From NCBI GenBank assembly GCA_002284615.2, contig MU069991.1, forward strand, positions 65,584 to 83,877: DNA of 18,294 bases, read 5' to 3'. Shown here piece by piece: positions 1 through 7,849 of the stretch. The DNA is from Dunaliella salina (lineage: Eukaryota > Chlorophyta > Chlorophyceae > Chlamydomonadales > Dunaliellaceae). Within the stretch, counting starts at the first letter, position 1; each line of letters begins with the position of its first letter. Under the pieces are notes generated by a model that saw only the letters and a program-made list of their open reading frames with translations, ran no database searches and was not told the origin of the DNA. The position numbers were made by a program, and so were the translations under genes.

Positions 1-66
1 GTGGGTGTGGGTGTGGGTGGGTATGTATGTTTGTGTAGATAGGTGGCCATACACACAAACACATGA
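1..66. repeat. GT-rich simple repeat at window start
   Basis: Degenerate (GTGGGT)n / (GTAT)n purine-pyrimidine tract, followed by a short CA-rich stretch. It is cut by the window edge. No coding signal. Confidence 0.7.
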
Positions 67-753
67 GTGTCTGGTGTAGAAGCTGAGGCCAGGAAGAGGG
101 GTCACTTCTTTTATGTTGGGGCAGCAGCGCGCTCTCACGCTTTGGGGATGACATTGTGGGTTCGGTAATGGAGGTCTGGTTTACGCATTCAGAGTTTGTA
201 GCTTTGCGGATAGGTGGTGGGGGTTTGCAGGTGTTGTGGGTTTGCAAAGGGGGGTTCGATTTGCTGATCTGAGAGGAGTGCATGTGGGCGGGTGTAGTCG
301 AGCAGTCAGGCAGGCTCCTTCCATGGCATAATGCGCCTCCCAGCATTCACGAGACAGGCAACCTATGTAATAGTGCAGGTCTGCACAGATCTGTCACAAG
401 ACAGGCGCAGTAGGCGATTGCGCAGAAATTCCTCACAAGACAAGCGCAGCATGCAACTTTGCAGGCGCCCCAGGTGTCCAAATTGTCCAGATTAGTTGAC
501 GCTCTGCCATTGCTTACTTGCCTCCGCCTGCAGGTGAAGCTCCAGCCCATGCCAGGCTGGCTTACTGGCCCTTTTCGACGCCTCGTCTCTGCACGTCAAT
601 TCATTCACCCAAGGACAAACGGCCTTGGGACGGTCCAGATGAAGTCCCTGTTGGCAACCTATTTCATCCCACGCTCCGGTTCAACCACCAGCACTGCTGG
701 AATGGTTGCGCAAACAAAGCCGCTGATGCAAGTCTGTTGCTGACTTGTCCCTG
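67..753. other. Gene-poor stretch with an outlying exon-edge copy
   Basis: No convincing exon is seen. Near 385-455 a short motif (cacaagacaggcgcag-like) occurs twice, imperfectly. At about 521-565 there is an acceptor-like cctccgcctgcag followed by a diverged copy of the start of the exon at 1517: it would encode LQPMPGWL against HQPAPGWL there. This may be the oldest, outlying copy of the array that begins near 754, or a decayed exon. The open frames here run through repeat-like DNA and are not treated as genes. Confidence 0.5.
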
Positions 754-1516
754 CCTGCGAAGGAAGCACCTGCCTGCGGCTGCATGTTCAAACTGCAGAC
801 CTACCCACACTGAGCCATTGCCACCTCATCTCCGCCTGCAGATGAAGCGCCAGCCTGCGCTCGGATGGGTTTCTAAACGGCAGAGCCACCCCCACGGAAC
901 CATCGTCTCCTCATCTCTGCCTGCAGATGGAGCACCAGCCCATGCCTGGATGGGTTTCCAAACAGCAACCCACCCGCACTCAGCCATTGCCACCTCATCT
1001 CCGCCTGCAGATTAAGCAACAGCATGCTCTTTCACAGGCTTCTAAACAGCAGAACCACCTATACAGAGCATTTGCCACCTCATTTCGGCCCGCAGATGAA
1101 GGGCCAGCTCGTGCCCGGTGGGACTCCAAACAGCAGACCCACCCACACTTAGCCATTGCCACCTCATCTGCGCCTGCAGATGAAAAGCCAGCCTGCCATT
1201 CTTAGGTTTCCAAGCAGCAGACCCACCCATACTGAGACATTGTCACCTCATCTCTGACTGCAGATGGAGCACCATTCCGTGCCGGGGGGGATTCTAAACA
1301 GCAGACCCACCCACACTGATCCATTGCCACCTCATCTCTGACTGCAGATGAAAAGCCAGCCTGCCATTCTTAGGTTTCCAAACAGCAGACCCACCCACAC
1401 TGAGATATTGCCACCTCATCTCTGACTGCAGATGGAGCACCAGCCCGTGCCTGGGGGGGATTCTAAACGGCAGACCCACCCACACTGATCCATTGCCACC
1501 TCATCTCTGACTGCAG
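754..1516 (+). repeat. 84/85-bp intronic minisatellite carrying 3' splice site and exon edge
   Basis: Nine acceptor-type GCAG positions recur at 757 (degenerate), 838, 923, 1007, 1092, 1176, 1260, 1344 and 1428, with the real exon acceptor at 1513. Spacing is 84-85 bp (81 for the first). Each unit holds cacactgagccattgcc, a pyrimidine-rich cctcatctctgactgcag, and then a copy of the first ~27 nt of the following exon (ATGAAGCACCAGCCTGCGCC-like). Units at 1176+1260 and 1344+1428 are nearly identical pairs, giving a 168-bp higher-order repeat. Spacing of 84 and 85 bp breaks frame, so the array is not a repeat protein. Most units run into a stop codon if read from their own acceptor. Confidence 0.9.
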
Positions 1517-1660
1517 ATGAAGCACCAGCCTGCGCCTGGATGGCTGTACAGCTTCATGCTGGCCGCCTACCGCCAGCTGGACCTGTTTGATGCCATGCAG
1601 CTGGGCATTGTGTTCGAAGCCTTGCCTCGTGTGTCTCCCCACCCCTCATGGCTGGATGAG
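1517..1660 (+). CDS. Internal exon, helical-repeat protein (FASTK/RAP/Tbc2-like)
   Basis: A 144-bp exon of 48 codons, phase 0 at both ends. The acceptor is ctctgactgcag|ATG and the donor is GATGAG|GTAGGTGTGG, a strong match to GTRRGT. The peptide reads P-x-P-G-W-L-x-x-F-x-x-A, then L-D-L-F-x-x-x-x-L-G-I-V-x-x-A-L, then P-x-x-S-W-L-D-E. The recurring P-x-x-W-L, F-x-x-A and A-L positions resemble the ~38-residue helical repeats of chloroplast or mitochondrial RNA-binding factors in green algae (Tbc2-like, FASTK/RAP-domain, octotricopeptide-type). These generally act on organelle transcripts; here that is inference from one repeat. The preceding intron is loaded with copies of this exon's own left edge. 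The next exon assigned is at 3990, also phase 0. The first ATG need not be a translation start; it is probably an internal Met after the splice. Confidence 0.65.
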
Positions 1661-2044
1661 GTAGGTGTGGCCTGCACGGGCGTCAGTTCCGGTGCTTCTG
1701 CTTTTGCCGTGAACGATGAAAGACATTTTTGGGGTGTTGTGCGCTTGAACTACTTGCTATGAATAATGACTGGCTATTCCAAGGTGATGTGCGCTCGCTT
1801 GTGCTGCAACCTATCAATGACTCTCACAGTGCGTTGCGCGCATGCTGCGGCCGTGAATACTGGATGATTCGCATCCTTGCAGGCGTGGATTGCTACTCGT
1901 CCGTTGGATAGTGTTTGATTGTTGCAGTGCGCAGTCGGCTCGATTCTGCCGTGATGGATGAATTATTCAGGGATTTATGCAGGTGCTGGTGTGTACATGC
2001 AAGGGTAGCACAATGTGGCCACACTTGGTCCTTTCGGCTTGCAT

Positions 2045-2240
2045 GAAGGCTGCTATGCTAGCCGATTGGGAGGGTCTAGCCAATCTGGCAAGTGAAAGTT
2101 TCTGGCCAGCCTGCTTACCACTTTTCCATTCTTTCTCACACCAAAGGCTGCTCTGCTAGCTGATTGAGCAGTGTTTGCCAACTTGGCAAGTGCAAGTTTT
2201 TGGCCTGTCTGCTTGCTGTCCTTCCATTCTTTCTCACACC
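2045..2240 (+). repeat. 98-bp tandem duplication
   Basis: Two head-to-tail copies, 2045-2142 and 2143-2240. Both begin with aaggctgct-tgctagc and end with ccattctttctcacacc. They differ at scattered positions. Non-coding in appearance. Confidence 0.85.
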
Positions 2241-2254
2241 TCCCTGCTATTTCT

Positions 2255-2840
2255 CGCCCTTGCCATGACCTTAAGGTGCGCATGACCCTTTGGTTCCACC
2301 CTCCTGTCTCTAAGTTTCAAAATCACAGGAGGAACGTAAAAGTGCAAGTTGTATGGGAGGGCTAAGGTGTCCAGACCCTGCTTCAACTGGCACTTCAATA
2401 TCATTAGCCTCGACAGCAGATTGGGCACAAAAAAACAGGTCATGCTGATCATTGGCATGGCCTGGCATGGATGAGTATGAGCAGAGAACCTGAGAAAACC
2501 ATGCATTCTCTTCGGGAATAGAGCAATACTATGCCCGCTTGTTCCAGCCCATAACCTCAGAGCACACATGATGCTTTGTGTCCACCCTGTTGTCTAGCTT
2601 TCTGATCCAGAGGATGAACATGAAAGTGCAGGCTGTGGGAGAGAGGGCGTTAGTGTTCAGAATCTGGATGTGACTCCAGTAAAGCTTCATTTTCACTAAA
2701 GCCTAGCAGGGTGGACACAGGAATACCGGGCCATGTTGCTCATTGACGCGGAATGGCGAGGGAAAAAAGGAGCGACCAACCTCCCCAGATATTTTATTTT
2801 GAGAAAAGAGCAACATCGTGCCTGCCAGCCTCCCTGCCAG
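2255..2840 (+). repeat. Diverged ~286-bp tandem duplication
   Basis: Copy A (about 2255-2540) and copy B (about 2541-2840) align with an offset of 286-287 bp. Matching landmarks are ccttaaggtgcgcatga with cctcagagcacacatga, gaacgtaaaagtgcaagttg with gaacatgaaagtgcaggctg, and gagcaatactatgcccgc with gagcaacatcgtgcctgc. Identity is moderate, so the duplication is old. Confidence 0.7.
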
Positions 2841-3069
2841 CCGGCCCTCCCTCATATGTTCTCCCCCAGAGTCTGCCCAAGTGGAGTCCTCCTCTGTGTC
2901 GAGGCTGAGTCTAGGCAGAAAAAGAAAAGAAAAAGAAGCGCCTGAAAGGCAGAGGAACCTCTCCTGAGGGCAGAGAGACATCTCCCTGCACCAATCAAGG
3001 AAGAGGAGACACACAAGCAACATGCTGAGTCTAGGCCAAGTCCTTCTCTGTGTCTAGCCTAGGCTCTGT

Positions 3070-3900
3070 CCTCCTCTGCAGTTGGTCCAGATGCATGTGG
3101 CGGGGTCCTCTGCGGTGAATGCTACGGCTTTCACTGGGTCCAGGAGCATGCACCCCCCTTTTCTTTCTTGCAGTTAGTCCGGGTGCATGTGACAGAGTCC
3201 TCTGTGTCGGATCCTGTGGCTTTCACTGGGGCCAGGCGCATGCAACCGCTTTTCTTTCTTTGTTATTGGTCTGGGTGTATGTGCCTGGGTCTTCAGCACT
3301 CGACCCAGGTGCATGCGACTACGCCCAGCATCTTCAGTTGGTCCAGTTTACACACGCAACTGAGCCTCTCTTCGCAGCTTCTCTGTGCCTGTCGCAAGAT
3401 CTCCACCATTGCATGCCCTCTGGGTCCTCCTGTAACTCAGCTGAGTCCTCCTCTTCAGTTGGTCGAGATGCATTCGACTGAGTCCTCATAGTTGGTCTCA
3501 GCGTATGTGCCAAAGTCCTCCTCCACAGTTGACCCAGGTGCATGCTACTCCGTCCTACAGTTGCAATTGGTTCGGTTCACGCATGCACCCGAGTCTTCCT
3601 TTGCAGCTGCTCTGTGCCTGTGATAAGAGCCCTACCCTTGCACGCCCTCTGGGCCCTCATGTTCTTGGGCTGAGCTTTCCTCTGCAGTAGGTCGAGCTGC
3701 ATTTGACTGTGTCCTCGCAGTTGGTCTAGGGGGAGGGGGGTGTATGTGGGGGGGGGAGGGGACTCCTCTTTGGCTGGCCCAGGTGCATACGACTGAGCCC
3801 TGAAGCTTCAGTAGGTCCAGCTTACGCATGCAACTCAGGTCAGTCTTCGCAGCTGCTCTGTGCCTTTCACAAGAGCTCCACCCTTGCGTGCCCTAAAAAG
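3070..3900 (+). repeat. Complex intronic array carrying acceptor plus exon edge of the 3990 exon
   Basis: Copies of (tcctctgc)ag|ttggtccagatgcatgt followed by gactgagtcctc recur, starting at 3082, 3174, 3266, about 3334 and several later places. They match the true exon start at 3990 (cgcag|TTGGTCCAAATCTGTGCC, then ACCGAGTCCTCC). Many would encode the exon's first residues as LV-x-hydrophobic-H-x-T-E-S-S. A ~92-bp period (3174 to 3266) leads into a larger unit marked by gcagctgctctgtgcc at 3374, 3603 and 3849 (229 and 246 bp apart); the extra length is a G-rich insert at about 3727-3765. Frame is not kept between units. Confidence 0.8.
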
Positions 3901-3989
3901 AAAGGAAAGGAAAAGCCTACGCAAACCGGAGGGCGCGTGCATTTAGGGAAGTAACCCTAACCGGAGCTTTGCGCCCTACTTCCTCGCAG

Positions 3990-4595
3990 TTGGTCCAAAT
4001 CTGTGCCACCGAGTCCTCCATGCGAGAGCGCAGCATCAGCAGCTGGAGTGAGGAGGAGGAAGAGATGGGTTGGCTAGGTGAGGACGCTGAGACGAGTGCA
4101 ACAGCAGCTGCTGCTCCTAGTACTGGGCCTCTCAAGGCAACTGGTTGGCAGAGTGAGGTGCAGGGGGTGACAGATGGTGGGCACGACAGCTGTCCAAACC
4201 AGCAGGGTCTCACAAGCTTGAGTGGGGAGGGTAGAGACAGCAGCAGCAGCAGCAGCAGCAGCGACGGTGACGAAAGAGGTGTACATCAGAGCAGCCCAGT
4301 TCAAGAGAGGAGCATGAGGGAAGATTTTGTTGACCAGCCAGAAGCGCAGGGGCAGGAACAGCAGCAAAGAGAGAGTGACACACACGCCGAGGCTAGCAGA
4401 AGCAATAGGAATGGAGCGGAGCAGCGACACTCTCCTCCGCATAGGCCCCTCCTGGGCTCACGGTATCGCTCAGTGCAGTGCTTTGCTGTGGGAGGTGGCG
4501 CGGCAACCATGCCCCAGCAGCCGCAGCAGCAGCTGCAGCAACAGCGCTTTGCGTCCTCACCCAGGATGTTGCGTGTGCACATCTGGGGCAACTAA
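3990..4595 (+). CDS. Terminal exon, Ser/Glu/Gln-rich low-complexity C-terminus
   Basis: 201 codons plus TAA, entered in phase 0 after cttcctcgcag. The product starts LVQICATESS, then has an acidic EEEEE block, an alanine run, eight serines from (AGC)8, a QEQQQRE segment, a poly-Gln region (QQPQQQLQQQ) and ends in VHIWGN. No globular domain or catalytic motif is recognised. Disordered tails of this composition are common in algal organelle-targeted helical-repeat proteins, so joining to the exon at 1517-1660 is plausible but inferred. The TAA is followed 43 bases later by TGTAA. Antisense open frames here are shadows of the repeats. Confidence 0.6.
   Translation: MVQICATESSMRERSISSWSEEEEEMGWLGEDAETSATAAAAPSTGPLKATGWQSEVQGVTDGGHDSCPNQQGLTSLSGEGRDSSSSSSSSDGDERGVHQSSPVQERSMREDFVDQPEAQGQEQQQRESDTHAEASRSNRNGAEQRHSPPHRPLLGSRYRSVQCFAVGGGAATMPQQPQQQLQQQRFASSPRMLRVHIWGN
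4238..4261 (+). repeat. (CAG)8 triplet run in coding sequence
   Basis: Eight uninterrupted CAG units, read as AGC to give poly-serine in the terminal exon. Length variation would stay in frame. Confidence 0.9.
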
Positions 4596-4637
4596 TGTGT
4601 GTGCAGTGCTTAGTATGGAAAGGGGTTTCAGAATTGT

Positions 4638-4642
4638 TGTAA
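4638..4642 (+). terminator. TGTAA poly(A)-type signal
   Basis: TGTAA lies 43 nt after the TAA stop of the terminal exon. TGTAA is the usual poly(A) signal in volvocine green algae. A five-base motif is weak alone, but a second TGTAA follows the stop of the minus-strand gene at 11932. Confidence 0.4.
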
Positions 4643-5344
4643 ACCAAGTTTGTTTTGCCGGAGACAGCCTGTGGGTCACAAGAGAGATGTAGGATTAGGA
4701 ACAGCGCTTGTTTTTTGTTTTGTTTTTGACTGCAGCGTTGCTGGCATAGGGAGTGCCTCCTTGCTGGCAAGCATAGCTTGGGCCCATAGCTGGACAGCTG
4801 CTTGACCCATGCGCTATCCATTGAGGTTCCATCCTACTTCCTGGTGTCACTCAATACCCCCTTGGGGTTCCGAGCAGCAAGAGAGTCTTCTTTACTACTG
4901 AGGGCATGAGCGTGAGAGCGAGTGCCTGAGCCATGGAGGACGTCATCATTTGTGTTGCATAAGTAACTCACTACTCACAACAATAAATTTATTGTTCTTG
5001 CAATTGCGACTGGCTTGTGTTAAGTGTCCTGCACTCATGCCGTTGTGCATGGACACCCTCGATGAACAGGCAGACCATCATGGGCTGATAGGATCTGCAG
5101 AACTCCCAGTGCTTGCAGTTGTTTCATTGTTCCCTGAGTCTTTGCGCTGCATTTGTTAGATAGGGTACCTTGGTAGAATCAGAAGCCTGAGAATGACTGC
5201 TGAATAGGCTTTGCTGCAGAGCACCAGGCTGCAGCTTGTGCACTCTCCAAGGATGATCTTTGGACAGACTTCGCAGTGTATCTCTAAAGGATGATCTTTT
5301 GCAGTGCTTCTAAACAGCACCTGTCAGCTCGGTAAGTATCTTGC
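4643..5344. other. Intergenic sequence without recognised gene
   Basis: Contains a T-rich tract (4709-4728) next to gactgcag and scattered short open frames without domain similarity. No RNA gene or mobile-element end is identified. Confidence 0.5.
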
Positions 5345-5567
5345 AAATAAAATTGGAACAAACGTCCAGTGAACCTTTTTTGGGTACCAACAGACCAGAA
5401 AAAGAAAAAAGAAAGCAACAGTCTACGCGGGCCAGAGGCCACATACATTATTGGAGGGCCCCCTAACTAACAAGCTAGCAAGCTAGTAGTGGCCTCACCA
5501 GAAACCCTCAGAACCTACACTAGATACCACTAACCTAGGAGAGAGCCAGAAACAGAGCTAATGAGGA

Positions 5568-5689
5568 TCTGGAGGGCTGTCCGCCATGCTCCTGGACGCC
5601 CAGGCTCTCCTCCTCCCATCCTCCGCCGTCGCGCGCCCCGAAACCAACACACCCCCCCCCCCCAAAGCCCGAAAATTTAGATGGACAGG
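5568..5689 (-). pseudogene. LINE-1 C-terminal tail, with an internal deletion
   Basis: After LINE-2 and one 13-bp target copy are removed, the LINE-1 frame runs from SIPSR into PVHLNFRAL, then meets a 12-base poly-C/G run (5652-5663). An arginine-rich tail ending ADSPPDPH* follows. The segment between them that should hold the E-x-K part of the endonuclease (present in LINE-3 at 15364-15372) is missing, so a deletion is inferred. Confidence 0.6.
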
Positions 5690-5702
5690 TCGGCTTGGGA
5701 TA

Positions 5703-6439
5703 AGTTACAAGGTTACAAGGTTACAATTGGGTTTGACCTTCAGCCAGGTTGTTTGGCTGCTCGGCCTGATGAACTGTTCCATCCTAAGAATAAATATCCA
5801 TGAGATTAGGAATAAAACGATAAGTCTCATTAGTGTGGTCCTGTAAGAAATGAAAGACATCCTCAGAACTAGCCTGAGTGTAATAAAAAGCGCCTGTCTC
5901 GTCCTGAAGAACTTTGTGAGCAGAGGGGAAGTCAGAAAAGAGATGTTCATAAGTCCTTCTAAGAGAACACACAGGACCGCAGGAACAAAGGAACACAACA
6001 TGTTTTTCATCTTGAAGTCCTTCTAGGTCACATTTATCACAAACTGAAGTGTGCTCCTGCCAAAGTGATGTCTCAACTCTTAGAGTGTGTGCATGCAATC
6101 AAAAGCGTGCGATGTTTCTCAGCATATGCTTGCCTAAATCAAGACGCAAATACCTAGGACAGAAAAGGGCGCTCCATAAGCAGCCAAAGGCTTCAAAGGG
6201 AGAGCCACCCAGTGATGATGCTTGGCTAATTTGTCCACACGCTCATTGTGCTCTGCCAAGGCAGCCGGATTCCAAACGCCTCGTAGCCTTTTTCTCAAAT
6301 CAACAACGAACTCCTTCAGTGCTACTGGCTGCCCTGAACGCACACATTGAATAAACATATTGTACCTGTCCAAGCCATTACATGCTGCCAAAAACTCTGA
6401 GGTCCAACATTTACGAAATATGCAGCTCATGTCAACATC
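5703..6439 (-). mobile_element. LINE-2: 5'-truncated LINE inserted in LINE-1
   Basis: A 737-bp insert flanked by the 13-bp direct repeat TCGGCTTGGGATA (5690-5702 and 6440-6452). On the minus strand it encodes a LINE C-terminus: a segment with FVVDLRKRLRGVWNPA and AEHNERVDKLAK, then RYLRLDLGKHMLRN, then a zinc knuckle with C-X2-C-X9-H-X4-C spacing (5985-6041). It ends in a short 3' tail of TTGTAACC repeats (5705-5727). A one-base frame change and an in-frame TGA (6099-6101) show it is dead. It belongs to a different LINE family from LINE-1, which has another knuckle and another C-terminus. Confidence 0.8.
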
Positions 6440-6505
6440 TCGGCTTGGGATAGAGCAAACAAAAATAGCATCCGAGCAGCTTTGGTGGCGGGCCGAAGAG
6501 CCATT

Positions 6506-6736
6506 AAGGTAAGGTAAGGTAAGGTTACATTGCTTTATCCGCCTACAAGGGCAGCTGAGCGGAGACTTAGAGGCCTGTAACAAGACCAATTTAAGCAAAA
6601 ATGAAAGCATTGCTCAAAAGTCAGGCACGGCATGTCAAGCATGCAGACACAAACTTGGCTAATTCTAAACCATTAGCTTGGTTCATGAAGTCTCTGAGGC
6701 GTACTGGGCAACTGGGAGGTGCACAGCTGAACAAAT
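6506..6736 (-). mobile_element. SINE-X copy 1 inserted in LINE-1
   Basis: A 231-bp insert flanked by the 11-bp direct repeat GAAGAGCCATT (6495-6505 and 6737-6747). On the minus strand it begins near GTTCAGCTGTGCACC and ends with CAATGTAACC and a CTTAC repeat tail. Removing it with one target copy joins the LINE-1 frame across VNGSS|ARHQ. Related sequences lie at 16473-16692 (+) and 15555-15600 (-). No clear pol III A and B boxes were found, so it could be a 3' piece of another LINE; the shared 5' end in all copies argues for a discrete SINE-like unit. Confidence 0.75.
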
Positions 6737-6747
6737 GAAGAGCCATT

Positions 6748-7150
6748 GACATTAGGGAATACCCGAGTAGGAATACTACGTGTTAAGTTTTCAGAGGCTT
6801 GCATACCCTGTTCCTGGAGTCTCTCATAATTGTAACCATCCATACCAATAAGGGATGTGCCAAACCAGCCTATACTGAGGGCTTTTCCGCAGAGACTAAG
6901 GCCTGCATGATGCCTGTTGGTGTGCATCCCACTCATTGTTGAGTTGGTACACCTGAGGAGTACATGATCAACATTGTGTCCATCACCACAGAGTGGGCAT
7001 CTTACAGAGGTGGGAGAAAAGTTGAATTCGAAGGCGTCTTTTTGTGTGTACAGTGTATCTGCTCGATGCTTTATTCGACTAACTTGCCGGATAAGGGTAA
7101 TCTCAGGATTTTTCCAGAAGGAGTTGCTGATCTCCTTGTTAGCAAGTCGG
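6748..7150 (-). pseudogene. LINE-1 zinc knuckle and downstream conserved block
   Basis: The minus strand reads ISNSFWKNPEITLIRQ, then a linker, then a zinc knuckle at 6949-6999 with C-X2-C-X7-H-X4-C spacing (CPLCG...H...C). INRHHxAxxLC-type residues follow (here TNRHHAGLSLCGKALS), then SLIGMDG and IPTRVFPN. The same blocks recur on the plus strand at 14396-14700 (LINE-3), so the two share a family. A CCHC knuckle followed by an endonuclease is the C-terminal layout of RLE-type LINEs. Past the SINE-X insert, the R-P-D expected of the endonuclease reads C-S-D (6470-6478). Confidence 0.7.
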
Positions 7151-7499
7151 CAGTTTGGACTGTGAGCTGGGATGTTGACCGTGATGGATGGGGGAGCGGG
7201 TTGAGGGGCAGAGTTGAGCCTTCGCCATCTAACAGCCTAGCAGTCAATCGTTTTGACTGGAGGCCTTTTTTTCCTGTAATCCTGTAATCCTGCCATCTAT
7301 TGTAATGGTAGCCAGAAGTATCAGCAGAGCCAAGCCTATGTTGTTTGTGCATGTGCACATTAAGTTTGTCATTCAGGTTGGTGAGGTATTGAATTGGGAA
7401 AGCATGGGAGCGGTGCGTGCCATCATTTGGCGCGTGAGAGGTCTTCAATGACAGCCAGTTGAGACTTTGTAATGGGTCCTTGGCATCTGGAAGTACAAT

Positions 7500-7845
7500 G
7501 TCCGTGGTGTCTGTGAGGGCTGCAGTGCGAGCGCAGGCGTCAGCCCCCTCGTTGCCTATTATGCCTGAGGGGGCTTTGACTTCGTAGGAATAGATAGGGT
7601 GTGGGGGATGCTGTAGTATGGTTGATATAGCGCGCACAATCAGTTCTGCTCTGGTGATGGCGTTAGGTGGCCCGTGACCATTGGGTTTTATGTGCAGCTG
7701 TAAGTGTTGAGAGGACGGGGAAGTTCTCTTTTCCTGGTTTGTAACCGCCTGAACCAAAGAGTGGTGGGGAGTCATTATCTTGGTGTTTACTGACACTGCC
7801 ATGTGTGTATGTGGTTTCTCTCCAATCCTTAGTCTTAGGTGTGGA
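7500..7845 (-). pseudogene. LINE-1 RNase H domain, inactivated
   Basis: The minus strand reads KDWRETTYTHGSVS at the domain start, where family members have T-D-G-S; codon CAT at 7801-7803 puts His where the first catalytic Asp belongs. NAITRAEL keeps the catalytic Glu (7644-7646), and GNEGADACAR keeps the last Asp (7539-7541). Only 37 residues separate this Glu and Asp, about half the usual distance, and no S-D-S block lies between, so the third carboxylate appears deleted. A frame change lies between the first and second motifs. In the living element the domain would remove RNA from the RNA:cDNA hybrid. Confidence 0.75.
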
Positions 7846-7849
7846 CATT

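Larger units (their letters stand above)
1661..3989 (+). other. Large intron (2.3 kb) between the two exons
   Basis: It starts with GTAGGTGTGG and ends with cttcctcgcag. Both flanking exons are phase 0, so direct joining keeps frame. It contains a 98-bp tandem duplication, a diverged ~286-bp duplication and a complex array (3070-3900) that copies the acceptor and first bases of the downstream exon. 1661-2044 holds nothing recognisable. Small additional exons cannot be excluded without transcript data. Confidence 0.55.

Noticed and set aside
1..66. Telomeric repeat
   Set aside because: GTGGGT/GTAT units are irregular and do not match TTTTAGGG or TTTAGGG; simple repeat.
518..1015. 165-codon plus-strand open frame
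   Set aside because: It runs through the 84/85-bp minisatellite and changes repeat frame from unit to unit; not a protein repeat.
1042..1485. Minus-strand frames with repeated MRWQ...SVGGSAVW peptides
   Set aside because: Antisense translation of the same minisatellite, broken by the 84/85-bp spacing.
754..1516. CRISPR-like array
   Set aside because: Units are contiguous ~84 bp repeats without unique spacers, in eukaryotic intronic context.
3119..3491. Two overlapping 107-120 codon frames
   Set aside because: Both lie in the intronic array before 3990; two frames open at once reflects low stop density in the repeat.
4074..4821. Minus-strand frames with Ala/Ser/Cys runs
   Set aside because: Shadows of the CAG and poly-Gln coding repeats of the plus-strand terminal exon.
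5648..5663. Poly-C run as a transposon end
   Set aside because: It lies inside the LINE-1 C-terminal tail, not at a boundary; a simple homopolymer.
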